Below, one piece after another: positions 1 through 13,400 of a stretch of 64,000 nucleotides of DNA; within the stretch, counting starts at the first letter, position 1, and the number at the start of each line of letters is the position of its first letter. Origin of the DNA: Andrena cerasifolii (Eukaryota; Arthropoda; Insecta; Hymenoptera; Andrenidae); NCBI RefSeq assembly GCF_050908995.1, contig NW_027484931.1, positions 62,001-126,000 on the forward strand. The letters run 5' to 3'. The notes below the pieces were generated by a model. It saw only the letters and a list, made by a program, of their open reading frames with translations, did not search any database and had not been told where the DNA came from. Both the position numbers and the translations under genes were made by a program.

Positions 1-1990
1 GATATTGAAAAACCGATATTGAAAAACAAATATTGATAAACCGATATTGAAAAACCGATATTGAATCCGATATTAGAAACGATATTCAAAAACCGATATT
101 GAATCCGATATTAGAACCGATATTGAAAAACTTATATCGAAAAACTGATATTGCAAAACCGATATTGAAAAACCGATATTGATTCCGATATTAGAACCGA
201 TATTGAAAAACCGATATTGAAAAACACATATTGAAAAACAAATATTGAAAAACCTATATCGAAAAACTGATATTGCAAAACCGATATTGAATCCAATATT
301 AGAACCGATATTGAAAAACCGATATTGAAAAACCTATATCGAAAAACTGATATTGCAAAACCGATATTGAAAAACCGATATTGAATCCGATATTAGAACC
401 GATATTGAAAAACCGATATTGAAAAACAAATATTGAAAAACTGATATCGAAAAACCGATATTGAAAAACCGATATTGAATCCGATATTAGAACCGATATT
501 CAAAAACCGATATTGAAAACCAAATATCGAAAAACTGATATTGAAAAACCGATATTGAAAAACCGATATTGAAAACTAAATATTAAAAAACTGATATTGA
601 ATCCGATATTAGAACCGATATTGAAAAACCGATATTGAAAAACCTATATCGAAAAACTGATATTGCAAAACCGATATTGCAAAACCGATATTGAATCCGA
701 TATTAGAACCGATATTGAAAAACCGATATTGAAAAACCTATATCGAAAAACTGATATTGCAAAACCGATATTGAAAAACAGATATTGAATCCGATATTAG
801 AACCGATATTGAAAAACCGATATTGCAAAACCGATATTGAAAAACCGATATTGAAACACAAATATTGAAAAACTGATATCGAAAAACTGATATTGAAAAA
901 CCGATATTGAAAAAGCGATATTGAAAACTAAATATTGAAAAACCGATATTGAAAAACCTATATCGAAAAACTGATATTGCAAAACCGATATTGAAAAACC
1001 GATATTGATTCCGATATTAGAACCGATATTGAAAAACCGATATTGAAAAACAAATATTGAAAAACTGATATCGAAAAACTGATATTGAAAAACCGGTATT
1101 GAAAAACCGATATTGAAAAACAATTATTGAAAAACTGATATCGAAAAACTGATATTGAAAAACCGATATTGAAAAACCGATATTGAAAAACACATATTGA
1201 AAAACAAATATTGAAAAACCTATATCGAAAAACTGATATTGCAAAGCCGATATTGAATCCGATATTAGAACCGATATTGAAAAACCGATATTGAAAAACC
1301 GATATTGAAAAACCGATATTGAAAAACCTATATCGAAAAACTGATATTGCAAAACCGATATTGAATCCGATATTAGAACCGATATTGAAAAACCGATATT
1401 GAAAAACCTATATCGAAAAACTAATATTGCAAAACCGATATTGAAAAACCGATATTGAATGCGATATTAGAACCGATATTGAAAAACCGATATTGCAAAA
1501 CCGATATTGAAAAACCGATATTGAAAAACAAATATTGAAAAACTGATATCGAAAAACTGATATTGAAAAACCGATATTGAAAAAGCGATATTGAAAACTA
1601 AATATTGAAAAACCGATATTGAAAAACCTATATCGAAAAACTGATATTGCAAAACCGATATTGAAAAACCGATATTGATTCCGATATTAGAACCGATATT
1701 GAAAAACCGATATTGAAAAACAAATATTGAAAAACTCATATCGAAAAACTGATATTGAAAAACCGATATTGAAAAACCGATAATGAAAAACAAATATTGA
1801 AAAACTGATTTCGAAAAACTGATATTGAAAAACCGATATTGAAAAACCGATATTGAAAAACAAATATTGATAAACCGATATTGAAAAACCGATATTGAAT
1901 CCGATATTAGAAACGATATTCAAAAACCGATATTGAATCCGATATTAGAACCGATATTGAAAAACCGATATTGATTCCGATATTAGAACC
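1..1990. repeat. Left copy of a ~2-kb block duplicated at +4,872 bp
   Basis: The first base of the window aligns with 4,873, and the two stretches then run in register: the CTTATATCG monomer at 131, the GAAACACAAATATTG variant near 855, the CCGGTATTG monomer near 1,094 and the CAATTATTG monomer near 1,121 all recur 4,872 bp downstream. At about 1,840 the right copy has lost one 14-bp monomer from a run of canonical units, giving an offset of 4,858. The match breaks near 1,990, where this copy goes on to CACATATTG and the other to CCTATATCG. The same block also aligns near 11.4 kb and 16.5 kb. No gene is present. Confidence 0.85.
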
Positions 1991-2113
1991 GATATTGAAA
2001 AACCGATATTGAAAAACACATATTGAAAAACAAATATTGAAAAACCTATATCGAAAAACTGATATTGCAAAACCGATATTGAATCCAATATTAGAACCGA
2101 TATTGAAAAACCG
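1067..2113. repeat. Higher-order repeat, first copy of the 1,614-bp period
   Basis: This stretch matches 2,681-3,727 at a constant offset of 1,614 bp. Shared landmarks are CCGGTATTG, CAATTATTG, the GAATGCGATATTAGAA junction near 1,458, the CTCATATCG monomer near 1,735, CCGATAATG near 1,778, CTGATTTCG near 1,805 and the AACGATATTCAAAAA junction near 1,912. A 1.57-1.62-kb spacing of the same landmark series recurs at 6,339-7,914, 12,921-14,493, 14,493-16,111, 17,982-19,596 and 34,729-36,344, so about 1.6 kb looks like the commonest HOR length in the left part. Upstream of the match the second copy lacks several monomers present near 900-1,080. Confidence 0.82.
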
Positions 2114-2680
2114 ATATTGATTCCGATATTAGAACCGATATTGAAAAACCGATATTGAAAAACACATATTGAAAAACAAATATTGAAAAACCTATATCGA
2201 AAAACTGATATTGCAAAACCGATATTGAATCCAATATTAGAACCGATATTGAAAAACCGATATTGAAAAACCTATATCGAAAAACTGATATTGCAAAGCC
2301 GATATTGAATCCGATATTAGAACCGATATTGAAAAACCGATATTGAAAAACCGATATTGAAAAACCGATATTGAAAAACCTATATCGAAAAACTGATATT
2401 GCAAAACCGATATTGAATCCGATATTAGAACCGATATTGAAAAACCGATATTGAAAAACCTATATCGAAAAACGAATATTGCAAAACCGATATTGAAAAA
2501 CCGATATTGAATGCGATATTAGAACCGATATTGAAAAACCGATATTGCAAAACCGATATTGAAAAACCGATATTGAAAAACAAATATTGAAAAACTGATA
2601 TCGAAAAACTGATATTGAAAAACCGATATTGAAAAAGCGATATTGAAAACTAAATATTGAAAAACCGATATTGAAAAACC

Positions 2681-3727
2681 TATATCGAAAAACTGATATT
2701 GAAAAACCGGTATTGAAAAACCGATATTGAAAAACAATTATTGAAAAACTGATATCGAAAAACTGATATTGAAAAACCGATATTGAAAAACCGATATTGA
2801 AAAACACATATTGAAAAACAAATATTGAAAAACCTATATCGAAAAACTGATATTGCAAAGCCGATATTGAATCCGATATTAGAACCGATATTGAAAAACC
2901 GATATTGAAAAACCGATATTGAAAAACCGATATTGAAAAACCTATATCGAAAAACTGATATTGCAAAACCGATATTGAATCCGATATTAGAACCGATATT
3001 GAAAAACCGATATTGAAAAACCTATATCGAAAAACTAATATTGCAAAACCGATATTGAAAAACCGATATTGAATGCGATATTAGAACCGATATTGAAAAA
3101 CCGATATTGCAAAACCGATATTGAAAAACCGATATTGAAAAACAAATATTGAAAAACTGATATCGAAAAACTGATATTGAAAAACCGATATTGAAAAAGC
3201 GATATTGAAAACTAAATATTGAAAAACCGATATTGAAAAACCTATATCGAAAAACTGATATTGCAAAACCGATATTGAAAAACCGATATTGATTCCGATA
3301 TTAGAACCGATATTGAAAAACCGATATTGAAAAACAAATATTGAAAAACTCATATCGAAAAACTGATATTGAAAAACCGATATTGAAAAACCGATAATGA
3401 AAAACAAATATTGAAAAACTGATTTCGAAAAACTGATATTGAAAAACCGATATTGAAAAACCGATATTGAAAAACAAATATTGATAAACCGATATTGAAA
3501 AACCGATATTGAATCCGATATTAGAAACGATATTCAAAAACCGATATTGAATCCGATATTAGAACCGATATTGAAAAACCGATATTGATTCCGATATTAG
3601 AACCGATATTGAAAAACCGATATTGAAAAACACATATTGAAAAACAAATATTGAAAAACCTATATCGAAAAACTGATATTGCAAAACCGATATTGAATCC
3701 AATATTAGAACCGATATTGAAAAACCG
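2681..3727. repeat. Higher-order repeat, second copy of the 1,614-bp period
   Basis: This is the partner of 1,067-2,113 and carries the same ordered set of variant monomers. The right edge is clear: after CCAATATTAGAA the first copy enters CCGATATTGATT, whereas this copy goes straight to canonical units and CCTATATCG. Just upstream, 2,460-2,966 carries a monomer string that recurs near 18,975, 31,170 and 35,723, so this HOR exists in at least four places across 33 kb. The stretch has no coding content beyond the stop-free minus strand that the monomer itself produces. Confidence 0.8.
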
Positions 3728-4236
3728 ATATTGAAAAACCTATATCGAAAAACTGATATTGCAAAACCGATATTGAAAAACCGATATTGATTCCGATATT
3801 AGAACCGATATTGAAAAACCGATATTGAAAAACAAATATTGAAAAACTCATATCGAAAAACTGATATTGAAAAACCGATATTGAAAAACCGATAATGAAA
3901 AACAAATATTGAAAAACTGATTTCGAAAAACTGATATTGAAAAACCGATATTGAAAAACCGATATTGAAAAACAAATATTGATAAACCGATATTGAAAAA
4001 CCGATATTGAATCCGATATTAGAAACGATATTCAAAAACCGATATTGAATCCGATATTAGAACCGATATTGAAAAACCGATATTGATTCCGATATTAGAA
4101 CCGATATTGAAAAACCGATATTGAAAAACACATATTGAAAAACAAATATTGAAAAACCTATATCGAAAAACTGATATTGCAAAACCGATATTGAATCCGA
4201 TATTAGAACCGATATTGAAAAACCGATATTGATTCC
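3241..4236. repeat. Two tandem copies of a 498-bp unit
   Basis: The CCTATATCG monomer at 3,241 recurs at 3,739, and the series that follows (CTCATATCG, CCGATAATG, CTGATTTCG, GATAAACC junction, AACGATATTCAAAAA) repeats 498 bp later, ending near 3,533 and 4,031. The second copy is a shortened HOR: it begins midway through the 1.6-kb unit, so this looks like a local unequal exchange within the preceding HOR. Confidence 0.8.
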
Positions 4237-4522
4237 GATATTAGAACCGATATTGAAAAACCGATATTGAAAAACACATATTGAAAAACAAATATTGAAA
4301 AACCTATATCGAAAAACTGATATTGCAAAACCGATATTGAATCCAATATTAGAACCGATATTGAAAAACCGATATTGATTCCGATATTAGAACCGATATT
4401 GAAAAACCGATATTGAAAAACACATATTGAAAAACAAATATTGAAAAACCTATATCGAAAAACTGATATTGCAAAACCGATATTGAATCCAATATTAGAA
4501 CCGATATTGAAAAACCGATATT
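4085..4522. repeat. 146-bp tandem unit, three copies
   Basis: The GATTCCGATATTAGAA junction occurs at 4,085, 4,231 and 4,377, exactly 146 bp apart. Each unit is eleven monomers: four 12-mers and seven 14-mers (48 + 98 = 146), including the string CACATATTG, CAAATATTG, CCTATATCG, CTGATATTGC. The first unit has CCGATATTAGAA where the next two have CCAATATTAGAA, a CpG-to-CpA difference. Two-copy versions of the unit are seen from 1,973, 13,427, 18,488, 27,190 and about 35,234. The length is close to a nucleosome core, which may be coincidence. Confidence 0.85.
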
Positions 4523-6078
4523 GAAAAACCTATATCGAAAAACTGATATTGCAAAGCCGATATTGAATCCGATATTAGAACCGATATTGAAAAACCGATA
4601 TTGAAAAACCGATATTGAAAAACCGATATTGAAAAACCTATATCGAAAAACTGATATTGCAAAACCGATATTGAATCCGATATTAGAACCGATATTGAAA
4701 AACCGATATTGAAAAACCTATATCGAAAAACGAATATTGAAAAACCGATATTGAAAAACAAATATTGAAAAACTCATATCGAAAAACTGATATTGAAAAA
4801 CCGATATTGAAAAACCGATAATGAAAAACAAATATTGAAAAACTGATTTCGAAAAACTGATATTGAAAAACCGATATTGAAAAACCGATATTGAAAAACA
4901 AATATTGATAAACCGATATTGAAAAACCGATATTGAATCCGATATTAGAAACGATATTCAAAAACCGATATTGAATCCGATATTAGAACCGATATTGAAA
5001 AACTTATATCGAAAAACTGATATTGCAAAACCGATATTGAAAAACCGATATTGATTCCGATATTAGAACCGATATTGAAAAACCGATATTGAAAAACACA
5101 TATTGAAAAACAAATATTGAAAAACCTATATCGAAAAACTGATATTGCAAAACCGATATTGAATCCAATATTAGAACCGATATTGAAAAACCGATATTGA
5201 AAAACCTATATCGAAAAACTGATATTGCAAAACCGATATTGAAAAACCGATATTGAATCCGATATTAGAACCGATATTGAAAAACCGATATTGAAAAACA
5301 AATATTGAAAAACTGATATCGAAAAACCGATATTGAAAAACCGATATTGAATCCGATATTAGAACCGATATTCAAAAACCGATATTGAAAACCAAATATC
5401 GAAAAACTGATATTGAAAAACCGATATTGAAAAACCGATATTGAAAACTAAATATTAAAAAACTGATATTGAATCCGATATTAGAACCGATATTGAAAAA
5501 CCGATATTGAAAAACCTATATCGAAAAACTGATATTGCAAAACCGATATTGCAAAACCGATATTGAATCCGATATTAGAACCGATATTGAAAAACCGATA
5601 TTGAAAAACCTATATCGAAAAACTGATATTGCAAAACCGATATTGAAAAACAGATATTGAATCCGATATTAGAACCGATATTGAAAAACCGATATTGCAA
5701 AACCGATATTGAAAAACCGATATTGAAACACAAATATTGAAAAACTGATATCGAAAAACTGATATTGAAAAACCGATATTGAAAAAGCGATATTGAAAAC
5801 TAAATATTGAAAAACCGATATTAAAAAACCTATATCGAAAAACTGATATTGCAAAACCGATATTGAAAAACCGATATTGATTCCGATATTAGAACCGATA
5901 TTGAAAAACCGATATTGAAAAACAAATATTGAAAAACTGATATCGAAAAACTGATATTGAAAAACCGGTATTGAAAAACCGATATTGAAAAACAATTATT
6001 GAAAAACTGATATCGAAAAACTGATATTGAAAAACCGATATTGAAAAACCGATATTGAAAAACACATATTGAAAAACA
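4231..6078. repeat. ~1.85-kb block dispersed in three copies
   Basis: This block matches 27,190-29,048 at an offset of 22,959 bp (22,960 after a one-base insertion near 28,258), and both match the block from 32,740. Landmarks are the CGAATATTGAAAAACC junction near 4,731, the AACGATATTCAAAAA junction, CTTATATCG near 5,005, the CCAAATATCG junction near 5,392 and the TAAATATTAAAAAA monomer near 5,450. The copies at 27 kb and 32 kb share private changes that this one lacks, for example CCAAATTTCG, so those two are closer relatives of each other. The right half overlaps the partner of the window's first 2 kb. Confidence 0.82.
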
Positions 6079-6848
6079 AATATTGAAAAACCTATATCGA
6101 AAAACTGATATTGCAAAGCCGATATTGAATCCGATATTAGAACCGATATTGAAAAACCGATATTGAAAAACCGATATTGAAAAACCGATATTGAAAAACC
6201 TATATCGAAAAACTGATATTGCAAAACCGATATTGAATCCGATATTAGAACCGATATTGAAAAACCGATATTGAAAAACCTATATCGAAAAACTAATATT
6301 GCAAAACCGATATTGAAAAACCGATATTGAATGCGATATTAGAACCGATATTGAAAAACCGATATTGCAAAACCGATATTGAAAAACCGATATTGAAAAA
6401 CAAATATTGAAAAACTGATATCGAAAAACTGATATTGAAAAACCGATATTGAAAAAGCGATATTGAAAACTAAATATTGAAAAACCGATATTGAAAAACC
6501 TATATCGAAAAACTGATATTGCAAAACCGATATTGAAAAACCGATATTGATTCCGATATTAGAACCGATATTGAAAAACCGATATTGAAAAACAAATATT
6601 GAAAAACTCATATCGAAAAACTGATATTGAAAAACCGATATTGAAAAACCGATAATGAAAAACAAATATTGAAAAACTGATTTCGAAAAACTGATATTGA
6701 AAAACCGATATTGAAAAACAAATATTGATAAACCGATATTGAAAAACCGATATTGAATCCGATATTAGAAACGATATTCAAAAACCGATATTGAATCCGA
6801 TATTAGAACCGATATTGAAAAACCGATATTGATTCCGATATTAGAACC
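4873..6848. repeat. Right copy of the 4,872-bp-offset duplication
   Basis: Aligned with the start of the window, this copy keeps the same order of variant monomers through the GAATGCGATATTAGAA junction near 6,330 and CCGATAATG near 6,650. It differs by one missing 14-bp monomer near 6,712 and by a private substitution giving TTAAAAAACC near 5,821. Beyond 6,848 the order changes, with CCTATATCG and CTGATATTGCAAAG following the CCGATATTGATT monomer. The duplication break therefore lies at a monomer boundary. Confidence 0.83.
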
Positions 6849-9800
6849 GATATTGAAAAACCGATATTGAAAAACCTATATCGAAAAACTGATATTGCAA
6901 AGCCGATATTGAATCCGATATTAGAACCGATATTGAAAAACCGATATTGAAAAACACATATTGAAAAACAAATATTGAAAAACCTATATCGAAAAACTGA
7001 TATTGCAAAACCGATATTGAATCCAATATTAGAACCGATATTGAAAAACCGATATTGATTCCGATATTAGAACCGATATTGAAAAACCGATATTGAAAAA
7101 CACATATTGAAAAACAAATATTGAAAAACCTATATCGAAAAACTGATATTGCAAAACCGATATTGAATCCAATATTAGAACCGATATTGAAAAACCGATA
7201 TTGAAAAACCTATATCGAAAAACTGATATTGCAAAGCCGATATTGAATCCGATATTAGAACCGATATTGAAAAACCGATATTGAAAAACCGATATTGAAA
7301 AACCGATATTGAAAAACCTATATCGAAAAACTGATATTGCAAAACCGATATTGAATCCGATATTGAAAAACCGATATTGCAAAACCGATATTGAAAAACC
7401 GATATTGAAAAACAAATATTGAAAAACTGATATCGAAAAACTGATATTGAAAAACCGATATTGAAAAAGCGATATTGAAAACTAAATATTGAAAAACCGA
7501 TATTGAAAAACCTATATCGAAAAACTGATATTGAAAAACCGGTATTGAAAAACCGATATTGAAAAAACAATTATTGAAAAACTGATATCGAAAAACTGAT
7601 ATTGAAAAACCGATATTGAAAAACCGATATTGAAAAACACATATTGAAAAACAAATATTGAAAAACCTATATCGAAAAACTGATATTGCAAAGCCGATAT
7701 TGAATCCGATATTAGAACCGATATTGAAAAACCGATATTGAAAAACCGATATTGAAAAACCGATATTGAAAAACCTATATCGAAAAACTGATATTGCAAA
7801 ACCGATATTGAATCCGATATTAGAACCGATATTGAAAAACCGATATTGAAAAACCTATATCGAAAAACTAATATTGCAAAACCGATATTGAAAAACCGAT
7901 ATTGAATGCGATATTAGAACCGATATTGAAAAACCGATATTGCAAAACCGATATTGAAAAACCGATATTGAAAAACAAATATTGAAAAACTGATATCGAA
8001 AAACTGATATTGAAAAACCGATATTGAAAAAGCGATATTGAAAACTAAATATTGAAAAACCGATATTGAAAAACCTATATCGAAAAACTGATATTGCAAA
8101 ACCGATATTGAAAAACCGATATTGATTCCGATATTAGAACCGATATTGAAAAACCGATATTGAAAAACAAATATTGAAAAACTCATATCGAAAAACTGAT
8201 ATTGAAAAACCGATATTGAAAAACCGATAATGAAAAACAAATATTGAAAAACTGATTTCGAAAAACTGATATTGAAAAACCGATATTGAAAAACCGATAT
8301 TGAAAAACAAATATTGATAAACCGATATTGAAAAACCGATATTGAATCCGATATTAGAAACGATATTCAAAAACCGATATTGAATCCGATATTAGAACCG
8401 ATATTGAAAAACCGATATTGATTCCGATATTAGAACCGATATTGAAAAATCGATATTGAAAAACACATATTGAAAAACAAATATTGAAAAACCTATATCG
8501 AAAAACTGATATTGCAAAACCGATATTGAATCCAATATTAGAACCGATATTGAAAAACCGATATTGAAAAACCTATATCGAAAAACTGATATTGCAAAAC
8601 CGATATTGCAAAGCCGATATTGAATCCGATATTAGAACCGATATTGAAAAACCGATATTGAAAAACCTATATCGAAAAACTGATATTGCAAAACCGATAT
8701 TGAAAAACAGATATTGAATCCGATATTAGAACCGATATTGAAAAACCGATATTGCAAAACCGATATTGAAAAACCGATATTGAAACACAAATATTGAAAA
8801 ACTGATATCGAAAAACTGATATTGAAAACCCGATATTGAAAAAGCGATATTGAAAACTAAATATTGAAAAACCGATATTGAAAAACCTATATCGAAAAAC
8901 TGATATTGCAAAACCGATATTGAAAAACCGATATTGATTCCGATATTAGAACCGATATTGAAAAACCGATATTGAAAAACAAATATTGAAAAACTCATAT
9001 CGAAAAACTGATATTGAAAAACCGATATTGAAAAACCGATAATGAAAAACAAATATTGAAAAACTGATTTCGAAAAACTGATATTGAAAAACCGATATTG
9101 AAAAACCGATATTGAAAAACAAATATTGATAAACCGATATTGAAAAACCGATATTGAAAAACAAATATTGATAAACCGATATTGAAAAACCGATATTGAA
9201 TCCGATATTAGAACCGATATTGAAAAACCGATATTGAAAAACCGATATTGAAAAACAAATATTGAAAAACTGATATCGAAAAACTGATATTGAAAAACCG
9301 ATATTGAAAAACACATATTGAAAAACAAATATTGAAAAACCTATATCGAAAAACTGATATTGCAAAACCGATATTGAATCCGATATTAGAACCGATATTG
9401 AAAAACCGATATTGAAAAACCGATATTGAAAAACCGATATTGAAAAACCGATATTGAAAAACCTATATCGAAAAACTGATATTGCAAAACCGATATTGAA
9501 AAACCGATATTGATTCCGATATTAGAACCGATATTGAAAAACCGATATTGAAAAACAATTATTGAAAAACTGATATCGAAAAACTGATATTGAAAAACCG
9601 ATATTGAAAAACCGATATTGAAAAACACATATTGAAAAACAAATATTGAAAAACCTATATCGAAAAACTGATATTGCAAAGCCGATATTGAATCCGATAT
9701 TAGAACCGATATTGAAAAACCGATATTGAAAAACAATTATTGAAAAACTGATATCGAAAAACTGATATTGAAAACCCGATATTGAAAAAGCGATATTGAA

Positions 9801-10410
9801 AACTAAATATTGAAAAACCGATATTGAAAAACCTATATCGAAAAACTGATATTGAAAAACCGATATTGAAAAACCGATAATGAAAAACAAATATTGAAAA
9901 ACTGATTTCGAAAAACTGATATTGAAAAACCGATATTGAAAAACCGATATTGAAAAACAAATATTGATAAACCGATATTGAAAAACCGATATTGAATCCG
10001 ATATTAGAACCGATATTCAAAAACCGATATTGAATCCGATATTAGAACCGATATTGAAAAACTTATATCGAAAAACTGATATTGAAAAACCGATATTGAA
10101 AAACCGATATTGAAAAACAAATATTGATAAACCGATATTGAAAAACCGATATTGAAAAACCGATATTGAAAACTAAATATTGAAAAACCGATATTGAAAA
10201 ACCTATATCGAAAAACTGATATTGCAAAACCGATATTGCAAAACCGATATTGAATCCGATATTAGAACCGATATTGAAAAACCGATATTGAAAAACCTAT
10301 ATCGAAAAACTGATATTGCAAAACCGATATTGAAAAACCGATATTGATTCCGATATTAGAACCGATATTGAAAAACCGTTATTGAAAAACAAATATTGAA
10401 AAACTGATAT
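6849..10410. repeat. Mosaic satellite between the large duplications
   Basis: No gene or unique sequence is seen. The stretch contains another copy of the 1.6-kb HOR, with landmarks near 6,339 recurring 1,575 bp later near 7,914, followed by shortened or rearranged copies near 8,726-9,365 and 9,386-10,020. The 12-mer pair rule is broken near 7,351, where CCGATATTGAAT is followed by CCGATATTGAAAAA. A one-base insertion makes a six-A run near 7,563, and a tandem pair of CAAATATTGATAAA-containing strings lies near 9,121-9,180. The region reads as several small unequal exchanges superimposed on the HOR. Confidence 0.75.
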
Positions 10411-13400
10411 CGAAAAACTGATATTGAAAAACCGATATTGAAAAACCGATATTGAAAAACACATATTGAAAAACAAATATTGAAAAACCTATATCGAAAA
10501 ACTGATATTGCAAAACCGATATTGAATCCGATATTAGAACCGATATTGAAAAACCGATATTGAAAAACCGATATTGAAAAACCGATATTGAAAAACCGAT
10601 ATTGAAAAACCTATATCGAAAAACTGATATTGCAAAACCGATATTGAAAAACCGATATTGATTCCGATATTAGAACCGATATTGAAAAACCGATATTGAA
10701 AAACAATTATTGAAAAACTGATATCGAAAAACTGATATTGAAAAACCGATATTGAAAAACCGATATTGAAAAACACATATTGAAAAACAAATATTGAAAA
10801 ACCTATATCGAAAAACTGATATTGCAAAGCCGATATTGAATCCGATATTAGAACCGATATTGAAAAACCGATATTGAAAAACCGATATTGAAAAACCGAT
10901 ATTGAAAAACCTATATCGAAAAACTGATATTGCAAAACCGATATTGAATCCGATATTAGAACCGATATTGAAAAACCGATATTGAAAAACCTATATCGAA
11001 AAACGAATATTGCAAAACCGATATTGAAAAACCGATATTGAATGCGATATTAGAACCGATATTGAAAAACCGATATTGCAAAACCGATATTGAAAAACCG
11101 ATATTGAAAAACAAATATTGAAAAACTGATATCGAAAAACTGATATTGAAAAACCGATATTGAAAAAGCGATATTGAAAACTAAATATTGAAAAACCGAT
11201 ATTGAAAAACCTATATCGAAAAACTGATATTGCAAAACCGATATTGAAAAACCGATATTGATTCCGATATTAGAACCGATATTGAAAAACCGATATTGAA
11301 AAACAAATATTGAAAAACTCATATCGAAAAACTGATATTGAAAAACCGATATTGAAAAACCGATAATGAAAAACAAATATTGAAAAACTGATTTCGAAAA
11401 ACTGATATTGAAAAACCGATATTGAAAAACCGATATTGAAAAACAAATATTGATAAACCGATATTGAAAAACCGATATTGAATCCGATATTAGAAACGAT
11501 ATTCAAAAACCGATATTGAATCCGATATTAGAACCGATATTGAAAAACTTATATCGAAAAACTGATATTGCAAAACCGATATTGAAAAACCGATATTGAT
11601 TCCGATATTAGAACCGATATTGAAAAACCGATATTGAAAAACACATATTGAAAAACAAATATTGAAAAACCTATATCGAAAAACTGATATTGCAAAACCG
11701 ATATTGAATCCAATATTAGAACCGATATTGCAAAACCGATATTGAATCCAATATTAGAACCGATATTGAAAAACCGATATTGAAAAACCTATATCGAAAA
11801 ACTGATATTGCAAAACCGATATTGAAAAACCGATATTGAATCCGATATTAGAACCGATATTGAAAAACCGATATTGAAAAACAAATATTGAAAAACTGAT
11901 ATCGAAAAACCGATATTGAAAAACCGATATTGAATCCGATATTAGAACCGATATTCAAAAACCGATATTGAAAACCAAATATCGAAAAACTGATATTGAA
12001 AAACCGATATTGGAAAACCGATATTGAAAACTAAATATTAAAAAACTGATATTGAATCCGATATTAGAACCGATATTGAAAAACCGATATTGAAAAACCT
12101 ATATCGAAAAACTGATATTGCAAAACCGATATTGCAAAACCGATATTGAATCCGATATTAGAACCGATATTGAAAAACCGATATTGAAAAACCTATATCG
12201 AAAAACTGATATTGCAAAACCGATATTGAAAAACAGATATTGAATCCGATATTAGAACCGATATTGAAAAACCGATATTGCAAAACCGATATTGAAAAAC
12301 GATATTGAAACACAAATATTGAAAAACTGATATCGAAAAACTGATATTGAAAAACCGATATTGAAAAAGCGATATTGAAAACTAAATATTGAAAAACCGA
12401 TATTGAAAAACCTATATCGAAAAACTGATATTGCAAAACCGATATTGAAAAACCGATATTGATTCCGATATTAGAACCGATATTGAAAAACCGATATTGA
12501 AAAACAAATATTGAAAAACTGATATCGAAAAACTGATATTGAAAAACCGGTATTGAAAAACCGATATTGAAAAACAATTATTGAAAAACTGATATCGAAA
12601 AACTGATATTGAAAAACCGATATTGAAAAACCGATATTGAAAAACACATATTGAAAAACAAATATTGAAAAACCTATATCGAAAAACTGATATTGCAAAG
12701 CCGATATTGAATCCGATATTAGAACCGATATTGAAAAACCGATATTGAAAAACCGATATTGAAAAACCGATATTGAAAAACCTATATCGAAAAACTGATA
12801 TTGCAAAACCGATATTGAATCCGATATTAGAACCGATATTGAAAAACCGATATTGAAAAACCTATATCGAAAAACTAATATTGCAAAACCGATATTGAAA
12901 AACCGATATTGAATGCGATATTAGAACCGATATTGAAAAACCGATATTGCAAAACCGATATTGAAAAACCGATATTGAAAAACAAATATTGAAAAACTGA
13001 TATCGAAAAACTGATATTGAAAAACCGATATTGAAAAAGCGATATTGAAAACTAAATATTGAAAAACCGATATTGAAAAACCTATATCGAAAAACTGATA
13101 TTGCAAAACCGATATTGAAAAACCGATATTGATTCCGATATTAGAACCGATATTGAAAAACCGATATTGAAAAACAAATATTGAAAAACTCATATCGAAA
13201 AACTGATATTGAAAAACCGATATTGAAAAACCGATAATGAAAAACAAATATTGAAAAACTGATTTCGAAAAACTGATATTGAAAAACCGATATTGAAAAA
13301 CCGATATTGAAAAACAAATATTGATAAACCGATATTGAAAAACCGATATTGAATCCGATATTAGAAACGATATTCAAAAACCGATATTGAATCCGATATT

